Positions 51,703 through 61,683 of a DNA stretch of 64,000 nucleotides are shown piece by piece. The position numbers were made by a program, and so were the translations under genes. A model generated the notes under the pieces. That model made no database searches and was not told the DNA's origin. It saw only the letters and a program-made list of their open reading frames with translations. Source of the stretch: Haloglomus litoreum (lineage in GTDB: Archaea; Halobacteriota; Halobacteria; Halobacteriales; Haloarculaceae); NCBI RefSeq assembly GCF_029338515.1, contig NZ_CP119988.1, positions 3,348,001 through 3,412,000 of the forward strand, given 5' to 3'. Numbering within the stretch: the stretch's first letter is position 1; each line of letters begins with the position of its first letter.

Positions 51703-52845
51703 ATGACCCCCATCGCCGACTTCATGGCGTGGCTGGCGACGCTGCCCCGATGGCAGACGTTCGTCGTCATCGTCCTCGCCTCCGTGCTGGTCGCGCGCGC
51801 CGTCCAGGTGGGCGGCGACGCGGTCATCCGCGCGCTCACCACCCGTATCGAGGGCGAGGTCGACGACGTGGCCCTGCGAACCGTCCACCCCGCGCTGTAC
51901 GTCAGCGCGCTGCTGGCCGGCGCCTACTTCGCCCGGGCGCCGCTGGCGCTCGATGCCGCGGTCGACGCCGACTTCGCCGCGGTCGTCGTCTCCGCACTCA
52001 TCCTCGTCTGGATGGCCACGCTCGTCCGTCTCGGCCGCCGCGTCTCGAAGGCCATCACCGCCGCCGAGACGACCACGGCCGAGCGGTCCGTGGTCCCCGT
52101 CTTCCAGAACGTCTGGTCGGCGGCGATCATCGCGCTCTCCGCGTTCGCGCTGCTGCGTATCTGGAACTACGACGTGACGCCGCTGCTGGCCTCGGCGGGT
52201 ATCCTCGGCATCATCCTCGGCTTCGCCGCCCGCGACACCATCGCGAACTTCTTCGGGAGCATCGCGCTCTACTTCGACGGGACGTACAAGGTCGGCGACT
52301 ACATCGTCACGGAGGACGGCGACCGCGGCCGCGTCGAGGACGTCTCGATCCGCTCGACGACCATCCGGACCCGCGACGACGTGCTCGTGACGCTCCCGAA
52401 CAGCTCGCTCAACGCCGCGCGGGTCATCAACGAGTCCGGGCCGAAACGGGAACGGCGCATCCGCATCCCGGTCGGGGTGGCCTACGACTCGGACCTGGAC
52501 CACGTCGAGGAGACGCTGCTCGCGGTGGCGGCCGCCGAGTCGCTGGTGCTCGAGCGCCCCTCGCCGCGGGTCCGGTTCCGCGAGTTCGGCGACAGCGCCA
52601 TCGATACCGAACTCCTGGTGTGGGTGGCCGACCCGGTCCTCCGGGGCCGTGCGACCCACCTGCTGGTGAAGGCGGTCCACGCGGCGCTCCGGGAGGCCGA
52701 CATCGTCATCCCGTTCCCGCAGCGCGAGGTCCGCATCGTGGGCGAGCGCCCCGTCCTCGCACCCGGCGGGGACGACGCCGCGCCGACCGTCGGCGCGGAC
52801 GGCGGTACCGAGGCCACCGGGCGTGATGTGACGGGAGCCGACTGA
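51703..52845 (+). CDS. MscS-type mechanosensitive channel
   Basis: The 380-residue protein has three to four N-terminal membrane helices and the MscS pore segment LLASAGILGIILGFAARDTI (about 163-182) followed by ANFFGSIALYFDGTYKVGDY, then the beta and alpha-beta cytoplasmic domains (RVEDVSIRSTTIRTRDDVLV, about 207-226). It releases solutes on osmotic downshock. An acidic tail ends the protein. ATG 51703 lies about 25 nt after a GTTATCT box, so a leaderless start is likely; the frame to 51499 covers promoter sequence. Confidence 0.9.
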   Translation: MTPIADFMAWLATLPRWQTFVVIVLASVLVARAVQVGGDAVIRALTTRIEGEVDDVALRTVHPALYVSALLAGAYFARAPLALDAAVDADFAAVVVSALILVWMATLVRLGRRVSKAITAAETTTAERSVVPVFQNVWSAAIIALSAFALLRIWNYDVTPLLASAGILGIILGFAARDTIANFFGSIALYFDGTYKVGDYIVTEDGDRGRVEDVSIRSTTIRTRDDVLVTLPNSSLNAARVINESGPKRERRIRIPVGVAYDSDLDHVEETLLAVAAAESLVLERPSPRVRFREFGDSAIDTELLVWVADPVLRGRATHLLVKAVHAALREADIVIPFPQREVRIVGERPVLAPGGDDAAPTVGADGGTEATGRDVTGAD

Positions 52846-52907
52846 CTGCGGACCGGAGGGGGACGAGCGCGGCCGCTACCCGGTCATCGAGAACGAAGAG
52901 AGGGAGT

Positions 52908-53369
52908 CTACGCGTAGCGCTCGAGCTCCGGCCGGTCGAGGTCCTCGAGGAGGTCGGTCGCGACCTCGTCGAGGAAGGCGCGCCCGTCGCCGGTGACGGC
53001 GCGGCCGGCGCTGCCCTCCTGCTGGATGTACCCGGCGTCCTCGAGCTGCTGGAGGATGGTGCGGATGATCTTGCCCGAGGACTCGGTCTTCTGGTCCGGG
53101 CGGACGCGGTAGCGCGTCGAGCCCTGCTTCGAGTCGCCGTACGCCGTGCGGAGGCGCTGGACGCCGACCGGGCCGTCGACCGCGACCTTCCGGAAGACAG
53201 ACGCCGCGCGGTGCTGCCAGAAGTCCTCCTGTTCGGGCGGGAGCTCGCGACCGACGCCGGTCTTCGCGACCGTCGCCCAGTCGGGCTCGTCGAACGTCTC
53301 GTCGTCGGCCAGCCGCTCCGCGAGGGCCTCGATGAACTCCTCGGTGGGTACGTCGTAGAGTGTCGCCAT
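52908..53369 (-). CDS. rps19e: Ribosomal protein S19e
   Basis: A 153-residue protein of the archaeal/eukaryotic S19e family, a winged-helix ribosomal protein of the small subunit head. MATLYDVPTEEFIEALAERL opens it, and the segments WATVAKTGVGRELPP, FWQHRAASVFRKVAVDGPVG, SSGKIIRTILQQLEDAGYIQ and a last helix match it throughout. ATG 53369. Convergent with MscS; 107 nt before the flippase-like gene end. Confidence 0.95.
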   Translation of the reverse strand: MATLYDVPTEEFIEALAERLADDETFDEPDWATVAKTGVGRELPPEQEDFWQHRAASVFRKVAVDGPVGVQRLRTAYGDSKQGSTRYRVRPDQKTESSGKIIRTILQQLEDAGYIQQEGSAGRAVTGDGRAFLDEVATDLLEDLDRPELERYA

Positions 53370-53475
53370 TACCGACCTCTTCCCGACGCCTCGGTTTAGT
53401 CTTGACGTTATCCGGCCCGCCGTGGGCCCGGTCGACGGCCCTGACGGCGGCGCACGCGCCCTGCCGGTCCCGGTA

Positions 53476-54558
53476 TCAGGGGTCGCGCTCCTCCTCGTCC
53501 GTCGGGATCCCCCCGTCCCCGGCCGCCCCCTCCGCCCGTCGGGTGAGGAAGCCGTCGGCGCCGAGGGCGGTCGCGGTCCCGCCGCCCAGCAGGAGCGGGA
53601 GGAAGTAGGTCCCCATCCGGTGGACGAGGACGCCCGCGGCCGCGGCGCCCGCCGGCGTCCCGAGGGCCACCAGCAGCGCGATGAGGACCGCCTCCACGCC
53701 GCCCAGCCCCCCGGGAAGCGGCGTGATGCCGGCGATGGCGCCGACCGGGATGACCACCAGGACGACCTCGGGGTCGACGGGCGCGCCGATGGCCTGCATC
53801 GCGAGGTACAGCGAGAGGCCCTGGCAGAGCCAGCCCAGCGTCGAGAAGCCCAGCGCGAGCGCCAGCCGCTTGCGGTCGCTCGCGACGCGCTCGATGGCGT
53901 GGAAGAACCCCTCGATGCGCTGCTCGATGACGGCCGGCTCGAGCGGCTGCTTCCCGGGGATGACGCGCCCGACACCCCGGATGAACGGCGTGAGCGCGCC
54001 GACGACCCGGCGCTCGACGGCGTAGCGGTTCTGCCAACCGTAGTAGCCCGCGACCGGGATGACCAGCGCCAGGCCGACGACCGCGGCCGTGGCGAACTGG
54101 AGCCGCCGTCCGAACGCGATCTCCGTCGAGAAGTACGCCAGCCCGAACGTCGCCAGCGTGATCGACGGGACGAAGTTCAGGGAGTCGACGCTGGCGATGG
54201 CCGCGAGCCCCGTCTCGTACTCCGTATCCGCGACCCGGGAGACGAATAGCGCGGCGATGGGTTCGCCGCCGGCCTGGCCGAACGGCGTGACGTTGTTGGC
54301 GAACGTCGCCGCCGTGAACACCAGCACCGCCACGGGCGCCCGGAGCGACGCCCCGAGGACCGTGAGGACGGTCCGGAGTGCCAGCCCCCAGGCGGTGAGC
54401 CAGGCCAGCGCCGCCGCCAGCACGCCGACGAGCAGCGCCGGCTCCGCGCGGACCAGGGCGTCGACGATCCGGCCGATCCCGACGAACGCGAGCAGCGCCC
54501 CGAGGACGACCAGCGCGCCCAGGAAGCCGACGACGGTCGCGCGGAGGTCGATCTCCAT
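53476..54558 (-). CDS. LPG-synthase-TM / UPF0104 flippase-like membrane protein
   Basis: A 360-residue protein with eight or more membrane helices, matching the UPF0104/lysylphosphatidylglycerol-synthase transmembrane family. The family segment TFANNVTPFGQAGGEPIAAL is at about 83-102, and ITPLPGGLGGVEAVLIALLV at about 286-305. Members may flip lipid-linked or dolichol-linked intermediates. A soluble acidic tail ends it. ATG 54558 (MEIDLRATVVGFLG) is favoured. Confidence 0.85.
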   Translation of the reverse strand: MEIDLRATVVGFLGALVVLGALLAFVGIGRIVDALVRAEPALLVGVLAAALAWLTAWGLALRTVLTVLGASLRAPVAVLVFTAATFANNVTPFGQAGGEPIAALFVSRVADTEYETGLAAIASVDSLNFVPSITLATFGLAYFSTEIAFGRRLQFATAAVVGLALVIPVAGYYGWQNRYAVERRVVGALTPFIRGVGRVIPGKQPLEPAVIEQRIEGFFHAIERVASDRKRLALALGFSTLGWLCQGLSLYLAMQAIGAPVDPEVVLVVIPVGAIAGITPLPGGLGGVEAVLIALLVALGTPAGAAAAGVLVHRMGTYFLPLLLGGGTATALGADGFLTRRAEGAAGDGGIPTDEEERDP

Positions 54559-54678
54559 CACCGGACTCTCCACCCGCGCCACACGTCAATTCACCGAACC
54601 CCGTCTCGCGGGGGCTCCGAAAGCCGCGCCGCCCGTCGAACGACCACCGCTAAGTGGGACCCCGCCGACCCGCGGAGC

Positions 54679-55506
54679 ATGGTCGACACGAAGACGGTCC
54701 TCATCACGGGCTGTTCCTCTGGCATCGGGCGGGCCACCGCCTACGCGTTCCTCGACGACGACTGGCAGGTGTACGCCACGGCGCGCAACACCGCCGACAT
54801 CGAGAAACTGGGCGAGGAGGGCTGCGATATCAACACGCTCGACGTCACCGACCCGGAGGACGTCGAGCGCGTCGTCGAGCGCATCATCGAGCGCGACGGC
54901 CGCATCGACTGCCTCGTCAACAACGCCGGCTACGGCCAGCACGGGCCGCTGGAGGACGTAAGCGACGACCTCCTGCACCGACAGTTCGACGTGAACGTCT
55001 ACGGCCCCCACCGCCTGGTCCGCGAGGTGCTGCCGCATATGCGCGAGCGCGAGGACGGCACCATCGTCAACGTCTCGTCGGTCGCGGGCCGGCTGGCCTC
55101 GCCCGGGATGGGCGCCTACTCCGCCTCGAAGTTCGCGCTCGAGGGCTACAGCGACGCGCTCCGCAACGAGGTCGCCCCCCACGGCATCGACGTGAGCGTC
55201 GTCCAGCCCGGCCCGGTCAAGACGAAGTTCCGCGAGCGCGTCGACGAGGAACTGGAGCGCTACGACCGCACCGACGCCTACGCGGACATCTACGAGTTCC
55301 AGGAGGACGCCTCCCTGTTCGGCGCGGACTCGCCGGTCGCCGTGCCGCCGAAGGACGTGGCCCGCGTCATCCTCGAGGCCGGCGTCTCGCCGGACCCCGA
55401 CCCGCGCTACGTGGTCGGCGGCCTGGCCGACCTGATGCTGAAGCTGCGCTTCCTCCCCGACCGCGTTCGCGACCGGGTCTTCGGGCTGATCCGCAGGTTC
55501 ACGTAG
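54679..55506 (+). CDS. Short-chain dehydrogenase/reductase
   Basis: The 275-residue SDR has the classical markers: NAD(P)-binding TGCSSGIG (about 10-17), LVNNAGYGQHG (about 84-94) and the catalytic set NVSSVAGR...YSASK (serine about 132, tyrosine about 149, lysine 153), followed by PGPVKTKFRERV. The C-terminal extension has two basic/hydrophobic segments, the last about 20 residues possibly amphipathic. Substrate not inferable. Confidence 0.92.
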   Translation: MVDTKTVLITGCSSGIGRATAYAFLDDDWQVYATARNTADIEKLGEEGCDINTLDVTDPEDVERVVERIIERDGRIDCLVNNAGYGQHGPLEDVSDDLLHRQFDVNVYGPHRLVREVLPHMREREDGTIVNVSSVAGRLASPGMGAYSASKFALEGYSDALRNEVAPHGIDVSVVQPGPVKTKFRERVDEELERYDRTDAYADIYEFQEDASLFGADSPVAVPPKDVARVILEAGVSPDPDPRYVVGGLADLMLKLRFLPDRVRDRVFGLIRRFT

Positions 55507-55696
55507 AACCAGCCGGGGGCGCCGTCCGCCACACCGTCGGCCGGACCGTGACGGCGACGGACACTCCGTGGGGAGCGCCGCACTCCCGCCCGGTGCCGGC
55601 ACGGGTCCGAGCCCGGCACCGGCAGCGAGCGATGGTTTTCGGGTACTGAGGCCACCCGCGCAGTATTTAGTGTCGGGCGGCCGTAGCGTCCCACGA

Positions 55697-57667
55697 ATGG
55701 GTGAGGGGGCCACGGGACGGGCGGCGGACGACACCGGGCGAGAGGGGCCGGTCCGCGTCCTCGTGGTCGACGACGAACCGGACGTCGCCGAACTGACGGC
55801 ACAGTACCTCGAACGGGCTGCAGAGGACCTCTCGACCGCCGTCGAGTACGACGCCGAGGGAGGGCTCGAGCGCCTGGACCGCGAGTCGTTCGACTGCGTC
55901 GTCTCGGACTACCAGATGCCCGGGCGGAACGGCATCGAATTCCTGCAGGAGGTCCGGGCGACCCACCCGGACCTCCCCTTCATCCTGTTCACGGGGAAGG
56001 GGAGCGAGGAGCTGGCCAGCGAGGCCATCGGCGCCGGCGTCACCAACTACCTCCGGAAGGAGACCGGGACGGACCACTACGAGGTGCTCGCCCGGCAGGT
56101 GACCGACACCGTGGCCAGGCGCCAGGCCGAGGCGGAGGTCGCGGCGCTGAACCGCATCAACCGCACGCTCCGCGAGACGACCCAGGCCGCGGTCCGGGCG
56201 GACTCCCGGAAGGCGGTCGAGCAGGCTGTCTGCGACTGCCTGGCCGACTCCGACCCGTACCTGTTCGCCTGGGTCGGCCGCGTCGACGCGGACGACGAGG
56301 TCGTCCCGTCGACCTGGGCCGGTATCGAGCGCGGCTACCTCGACTCCATCACGGTCACGGCCGACCGGAGCGAGACGGGGCTCGGACCCGCGGGCCGGGC
56401 GGTCCGCACCCACGAGCCACAGGCGATGCAGAACGTCGACGAGGCGCCGGCGTTCGAGCCCTGGCGCGAGGCCGCCCGGGAGCGCGGCTACCGATCCTCG
56501 GCGTCTGTCCCACTCGTCTACGGGGATACCCGGTACGGCGTGCTGAACCTCTACGCCGGCCGTTCGGATGCGTTCGACGACCGCGAGCTGTCCGTGCTGG
56601 AAGAGCTGGGGACGACCATCGCACACGCCATCGACCGGGTCGAACTCACCGACCGCCTCCGTGCACAGTACCGCGACCTGTTCGAGGAGGCGCCCGTGAT
56701 GGCCGTCCTGACCCGGAACGAGGAGGGGCGCCCGTTCGTCGATGACTGCAACCGGCGGTTCCTCGAGACGCTCGGCTACGACCGGGCGGCGGTCGTCGAC
56801 CGGCCGCTCGACGAGTTCTACACGCCCGACTCCGTGCGGGCACTCCTCGACGAGGGCGGGTACGCCCGGGCGCTCAGCGACGAGTTCACGCGCGAGGAGC
56901 GGACGCTGCTGACCAGCGACGGCGAGCAGGTCGACACCCTGCTCCGGGCCGTCCCCCGCGAGGACGCCGACGGCGCGGTGGTCGGCTCGCTCGCGCTCTA
57001 CGTCGATATCACCGACCGGAAGCAGCTCGAGCGCGAGAACGAGCGGCTCGATGCCTTCACCAGTATCGTCAGCCACGACCTCCGGAACCCGCTGAACGTC
57101 ATCCAGGGAACGGTCGACCTCATCCAACGCGGCGGGACCGACGAGGACATCGAGCGCGTCGCCCGCGCGGCCGACCGGATGGAGCGGCTCATCGACGACC
57201 TCCTGGCGCTCGCCCGACAGGGCGAGGCCGTGGGCGAGACCCAGCCAGTCGACCTCGGCCGCATGGCCGAGCGGGCCTGGGGGAACGTCGAGACGCGGGA
57301 CGCCACGCTCATGGTCGATTCGGGGCTGGCGACGGTCGAAGCCGACCCCGAACGCCTCGTCCAGCTACTGGAGAACCTCTACCGGAACAGTGTGGAACAC
57401 GGCGGCCCCGGTGTGACGGTCACCGTCGAGCCGCTCGCGGATGCCGACGGCTTCGCCGTCGCCGACGATGGCCCCGGCATCCCACCGGCGGACCGCGAGA
57501 CGGTCTTCGAGCAGGGTTACTCCTCGGACACGGAGGGGACCGGCTTCGGGCTCGCCATCGTCGAGACCATCGCCGAGGCCCACGGCTGGACGGTCACGCT
57601 CGTCGAGAGCGACGACGGGGGCGCACGGTTCGAGTTCCGGGGCGTCGAGCCAGCCAGCGCGACGTAA
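55697..57667 (+). CDS. Hybrid sensor kinase: receiver-GAF-PAS-histidine kinase
   Basis: A 656-residue soluble sensor. Residues 18-135 are a receiver (D71 in CVVSDYQMPGRNG), then GAF (about 150-310), PAS (about 322-445), a dimerisation domain with TSIVSHDLRNPLNVI (H460) and a HATPase (about 540-650; N-box LLENLYRNSVEHG, G1 VADDGPGIP, G2 GTGFGLAIV). There is no membrane helix. The receiver is similar to the lone receiver-PAS protein near leuB, suggesting shared ancestry. A GTATTTAG TATA lies about 27 nt before the ATG at 55697. Confidence 0.92.
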   Translation: MGEGATGRAADDTGREGPVRVLVVDDEPDVAELTAQYLERAAEDLSTAVEYDAEGGLERLDRESFDCVVSDYQMPGRNGIEFLQEVRATHPDLPFILFTGKGSEELASEAIGAGVTNYLRKETGTDHYEVLARQVTDTVARRQAEAEVAALNRINRTLRETTQAAVRADSRKAVEQAVCDCLADSDPYLFAWVGRVDADDEVVPSTWAGIERGYLDSITVTADRSETGLGPAGRAVRTHEPQAMQNVDEAPAFEPWREAARERGYRSSASVPLVYGDTRYGVLNLYAGRSDAFDDRELSVLEELGTTIAHAIDRVELTDRLRAQYRDLFEEAPVMAVLTRNEEGRPFVDDCNRRFLETLGYDRAAVVDRPLDEFYTPDSVRALLDEGGYARALSDEFTREERTLLTSDGEQVDTLLRAVPREDADGAVVGSLALYVDITDRKQLERENERLDAFTSIVSHDLRNPLNVIQGTVDLIQRGGTDEDIERVARAADRMERLIDDLLALARQGEAVGETQPVDLGRMAERAWGNVETRDATLMVDSGLATVEADPERLVQLLENLYRNSVEHGGPGVTVTVEPLADADGFAVADDGPGIPPADRETVFEQGYSSDTEGTGFGLAIVETIAEAHGWTVTLVESDDGGARFEFRGVEPASAT

Positions 57668-57858
57668 CCCCGGAGCTGAATTCGCCGGCTTCCGGCGTCG
57701 GGAGCCGTCCTCGACCGGGGCAGGAGCGGATGAAGATCGCATCAGCACTCCGGCCGAAGGACCGACCGATCATCGGCTAACCGAGAGGTCCCGGAACCGG
57801 ACACGGTCCTGAGGCGTCACTGCCCAGGTGGTGTGGGAAGGGAGCAGAGGTTCGCCGA

Positions 57859-59301
57859 CTACACGCCTTCGCCGGAGCCACCAGCCCCACCGACCAGCCC
57901 GCGGATCGCCTCGACGATGCGCCGGCGCTGGTAGATGACCTCGCCGACGCCCCAGCCCAGCAGCAGGGGGATCGAGAGGAACACGCCCAGCAGCGCCCAC
58001 GACGACATCCACACCGGGCGGAGGAACGGCGTGACGTGCTGGTAGCGGTCGGCGACCTCCTCGCCGAACGCGGCCAGCGGCGTCCCGTCCGTCGACCGGC
58101 GCAGCCAGTCCGGGAACGTCTCCTGGGAGGCCGGGCCCTCGCCCGCGCCGCCACGGACCTCGTGACTGCCGCCCGCATCCATCGCCGTCATCGACGGGCC
58201 GTTCGAGCCGGGAGCGCCCCGCTCTGCGTCGTAGGGCGCCCACGCGGCGTACACCTCCCAGACGACCTCGCCCTCGGGCGTGATCTCGACGGCCCGGTGG
58301 TTGAGCGAGTCCGTTACGAGCGTGTTGCCGTTGGGGAGGCGGTCGGCGTCACGGGGCCAGTTGAACCCGCCGACGCTCCAGACCTCCTGCCACCGGCCGT
58401 CCTCGTAGGTGAACTCGACGACGCGGTCGTTCTCGGAGTCCGCCACGAGGACCGTCGGGTCCCCCTGCTCGTCGACCCAGAAGTCGGGGTTGTGCTGCTC
58501 GAACAGCCGGGAGTGATTCCCGTCGCTACCGAGCTGGTACTCGATCTCGTCCGTCGACCGGTTCACGAGGATCACCTGGTCGAAGTTGCGCGGCGAGGCG
58601 AGGTAGCGCCCGTCGCCGACCTTGTCCACGTCGTTGACGTGCGTCCAGTCGGGGTTGAACCCGCCATCGGTCGAGTTGGGGTAGTGCTCGTTGAACGTCC
58701 AGTCCCAGACGACCGTGTCGTTGCCGCGGTCGTAGACGAGGATGCGGTCGTTCGAGACGCCGTCCTCGTACGCCCGCATGTTCGCGATGAGCAACTGGTC
58801 GCCGTTGATGAGGTCGGCGTCGTGGGTGTCGTGGAAGTCGAACTGCTCGTACCACACCACCTCGCTCGCGTCGGGGTCGTACCGGAAGACGACGGTCCCG
58901 TCCGGGTTGGTGGAGGTGACCAGCAGGTCGCCGTTCGGGAGCGGGTCCGTGTCGTAGAACCAGCGTGCCCGGAAGGGGAGGTCGTTGTCGACGCCGGAGA
59001 CGAGGACGCGGGCGTCCGCGTCACCATCGGCGGCCACCACGCGGGCGGGTTTCTTCGCGTTGCCGACGCCCTTGAAGTGGAACCCCTGGATGGAGACGTA
59101 GGTGGTGTTCTCCGCGGGCGAGTCGACCGTCCCGGGGCCGAGGCGCGTGCCCTGGTCGGTGGCGGCCGAGACGACCGTCGGACTCAGCAGGAGGAGCAGG
59201 ACGACGAGGAGGACGGCGCGGGCCCGCCAGGCCCGCGACTCCACGAGGCGACGCCGCGCACCCGCCAGCCGGGCACGCAGGCGTTCGGGGACCGATGCCA
59301 T
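57859..59301 (-). CDS. Arylsulfotransferase (ASST) family membrane-linked protein
   Basis: The 480-residue protein has an N-terminal membrane helix (VLLVVLLLLLSPTVVSA, about 31-47), a beta-propeller of about 300 residues with repeats such as NGDLLVTSTNPDGTVVFRYD and RDADRLPNGNTLVTDSLNHR, and a second membrane helix near the C-terminus (LLGVFLSIPLLLGWGVGEV, about 434-452). The propeller resembles ASST (arylsulfate sulfotransferase) enzymes; I see DFHDTHDADL and NEHYPN histidines, but the catalytic histidine cannot be fixed. It may be a haloarchaeal variant with other activity. ATG 59301. Confidence 0.8.
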   Translation of the reverse strand: MASVPERLRARLAGARRRLVESRAWRARAVLLVVLLLLLSPTVVSAATDQGTRLGPGTVDSPAENTTYVSIQGFHFKGVGNAKKPARVVAADGDADARVLVSGVDNDLPFRARWFYDTDPLPNGDLLVTSTNPDGTVVFRYDPDASEVVWYEQFDFHDTHDADLINGDQLLIANMRAYEDGVSNDRILVYDRGNDTVVWDWTFNEHYPNSTDGGFNPDWTHVNDVDKVGDGRYLASPRNFDQVILVNRSTDEIEYQLGSDGNHSRLFEQHNPDFWVDEQGDPTVLVADSENDRVVEFTYEDGRWQEVWSVGGFNWPRDADRLPNGNTLVTDSLNHRAVEITPEGEVVWEVYAAWAPYDAERGAPGSNGPSMTAMDAGGSHEVRGGAGEGPASQETFPDWLRRSTDGTPLAAFGEEVADRYQHVTPFLRPVWMSSWALLGVFLSIPLLLGWGVGEVIYQRRRIVEAIRGLVGGAGGSGEGV

Positions 59302-59469
59302 ACCCGCGCTGGGGTGGCGACGTTTCTGTCTCTTGTGGTTCCGCGACCACCCTCTCGCCCGACACCCCGACAACCGGGCCATCGGGGGGCCGAAAGGGGG
59401 CCGTGAGAGCGACCGGCGCAGCCACCGGGGCGCCGGGGGCGTTAAGACGACCGGGGCGCTACCGGGTGT

Positions 59470-60102
59470 ATGGACCTGTCGCGGGTCGCCCGGCACGACC
59501 CCGTTCCGGTGACCGACGAGGAGCGCGAGGCCGGCGTACTGGTGGCGGTCGTCGACCCCGGGAACGACGCGTGGCCCCACGACGGAGCCCCAGAGGACCC
59601 GCACGTGCTCTTCATCAAGCGCCAGGACGACCTCGGCGAGCACGCCGGCCAGATGAGCTTTCCGGGGGGTGGCCGCGAGGACGTCGACCCGGACCTCGAG
59701 GGGACCGCACTCCGCGAGGCCCGCGAGGAGGTCGGCGTCGAGCCGGCGAGCGCAGACGTGATCGGCCGCCTCGACGACATCCGCACCGTGACACGCTATG
59801 CCGTCCGGCCGTACGTCGCCCGGGTGCCTGACGCCGGGTACGAGCCACACGACACCCGCGAGGTCGCGGAGGTCGCCACGCTCGCGGTCGACGACCTCAC
59901 GGACCGCTCGAACTACGACTCCGAGCGCCGCGACCACCCCCACTACGGCGACATCCGACTCCACTACTTCCGCGTCGACGGCTACGTCGTCTGGGGCGCC
60001 ACCGCCCGGATGCTGGTGCAGTTCCTCGAACTCGCCGTGGGCTGGGAGATGCCGTCCGAACCGGACCGCGAGGTCGAGGCCGACGCCGAGTTCCCCGTCT
60101 GA
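59470..60102 (+). CDS. Nudix hydrolase, CoA pyrophosphatase-type
   Basis: The 210-residue Nudix protein has the CoA-diphosphatase signature LGEHAGQMSFPGGGRE (about 55-70) running straight into the Nudix box, with REAREEVGV at 82-90. It likely cleaves coenzyme A or related nucleotide diphosphates to protect pools. An acidic tail ends it. It is 60 nt before gpmI on the same strand. Confidence 0.88.
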   Translation: MDLSRVARHDPVPVTDEEREAGVLVAVVDPGNDAWPHDGAPEDPHVLFIKRQDDLGEHAGQMSFPGGGREDVDPDLEGTALREAREEVGVEPASADVIGRLDDIRTVTRYAVRPYVARVPDAGYEPHDTREVAEVATLAVDDLTDRSNYDSERRDHPHYGDIRLHYFRVDGYVVWGATARMLVQFLELAVGWEMPSEPDREVEADAEFPV

Positions 60103-60162
60103 GCGGCCGGTCCCCGCTTCCGACACGCCCTTACCCGCCCGTATCCCACCGTCGACCAACGA

Positions 60163-61683
60163 ATGCGAGGCGCGCTCATCGTGCTGGACGGCTGGGGGCT
60201 CGCTCCCGAGGACCAGACGGGCCGGGACGCCGTGGCGGCGGCCGACACCCCGAACTTCGACGAGTACCGCGAGACGGGCGCCTTCGGGACGCTCACGACC
60301 CACGGCCGCGCGGTCGGCCTCCCGGAGGGCCAGATGGGCAACAGCGAGGTCGGCCACCTCAACATCGGTGCCGGCCGCGTCGTCAAGCAGGACTCCACGC
60401 GCGTCTCCGACGACATCGCCGACGGCTCGTTCTTCGCGAACGAGCAGCTGGTGTCGGCGTTCGACCACGCCGACCGGAACGGGGGACGCGTCCACCTGAT
60501 GGGCCTGCTCAGCGACGGCGGCGTCCACTCGATGCAGGAACACCTCCACGCCCTCGTCGAGCTCGCCGACCGCCAGGGCGTCCCCGCGGTCACGCACGCC
60601 TTCACGGACGGGCGCGACACGGCGCCGACCTCGGGTGCGGGCTTCCTGCGGGAGTTCGAGGCCGTCACCGAGGAGTACGGCACCGGCGACGTGGCAACCG
60701 TCACGGGCCGCTACCACGCGATGGACCGCGACGAGAACTGGGAGCGCACGAAGCGGGCCTACGACGCCATCGTCCACCAGGAGGCGCCCCACGAGGCCGC
60801 CTCCGCCGTCGACGCGGTCGAGGCGTCCTACGCCCGCGATACGACCGACGAGTACGTCGAACCCACCCTGGTCGAGGGCGGGCCCGCCCTTTCGGACGGC
60901 GATGCAGTCGTCTTCTTCAACTTCCGCGCCGACCGTGCCCGGCAACTGGTCCGGATGCTCGCCGACATCCGCCCGGAGTGGGCGTTCGACACCGAGCCAC
61001 CGGACGCGCGCGTCGTGACGATGACGGAGTACGACGCCACGTTCGACCTGCCGGTGGCGTACCCCCCGAACCAGCCAGTGGACGTGCTGGGCGAGGTGCT
61101 CGCGGACGCGGGGCTGACCCAGCTCCGCGCCGCGGAGTCCGAGAAGTACGCCCACGTCACCTACTTCCTCAACGGCGGCCGCGAGGTGGCGTTCGACGGC
61201 GAGGCACGCGAGATCGTGGAGAGCCCGGACGTGGCGACCTACGACCAGCAACCCGAGATGCACGCGCCCGAACTCACGGACGCCGTCCTCGACCGCATCG
61301 AGCGCGAGGACCCGGACGCGCTCGTCCTGAACTACGCCAACCCCGACATGGTCGGGCACACGGGCGACTTCGACGCCGCCGTCGCCGCCGTGGAGGCCGT
61401 CGACGAACAACTCGGGCGCCTCGTGGCAGCCTGCCACGACGCCGGCGCGCACGTCCTCGTGACGGCCGACCACGGCAACGCCGACGACATGGGGACGCCC
61501 GAGGACCCGCACACGGCCCACACGACGAACCCGGTCCCGTTCGTCTCCCTGCCGCCCGAGGGCGGTGACGGCGACGTGAGCGTGCGCGAGGGCGGCGTCC
61601 TGGCGGACCTCGCACCGACGCTGCTGGCGCGGATGGACCTCGACCAGCCCGACGCGATGACGGGCGAGTCGCTGCTGGAGTGA
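60163..61683 (+). CDS. gpmI: 2,3-BPG-independent phosphoglycerate mutase
   Basis: The enzyme interconverts 3- and 2-phosphoglycerate with two manganese ions. The 506-residue protein has the alkaline-phosphatase-type core: LIVLDGWGLAP (about 5-15), EGQMGNSEVGHLNIGAGRVV (nucleophile S61), VTHAFTDGRDTAPTS (about 144-158), and metal-ligand segments NYANPDMVGHTGDFDAAV (about 388-405) and VTADHGNADDM (about 434-444). Bacterial-type GpmI of this length is typical in haloarchaea. It follows the Nudix gene by 60 nt. Confidence 0.94.
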   Translation: MRGALIVLDGWGLAPEDQTGRDAVAAADTPNFDEYRETGAFGTLTTHGRAVGLPEGQMGNSEVGHLNIGAGRVVKQDSTRVSDDIADGSFFANEQLVSAFDHADRNGGRVHLMGLLSDGGVHSMQEHLHALVELADRQGVPAVTHAFTDGRDTAPTSGAGFLREFEAVTEEYGTGDVATVTGRYHAMDRDENWERTKRAYDAIVHQEAPHEAASAVDAVEASYARDTTDEYVEPTLVEGGPALSDGDAVVFFNFRADRARQLVRMLADIRPEWAFDTEPPDARVVTMTEYDATFDLPVAYPPNQPVDVLGEVLADAGLTQLRAAESEKYAHVTYFLNGGREVAFDGEAREIVESPDVATYDQQPEMHAPELTDAVLDRIEREDPDALVLNYANPDMVGHTGDFDAAVAAVEAVDEQLGRLVAACHDAGAHVLVTADHGNADDMGTPEDPHTAHTTNPVPFVSLPPEGGDGDVSVREGGVLADLAPTLLARMDLDQPDAMTGESLLE

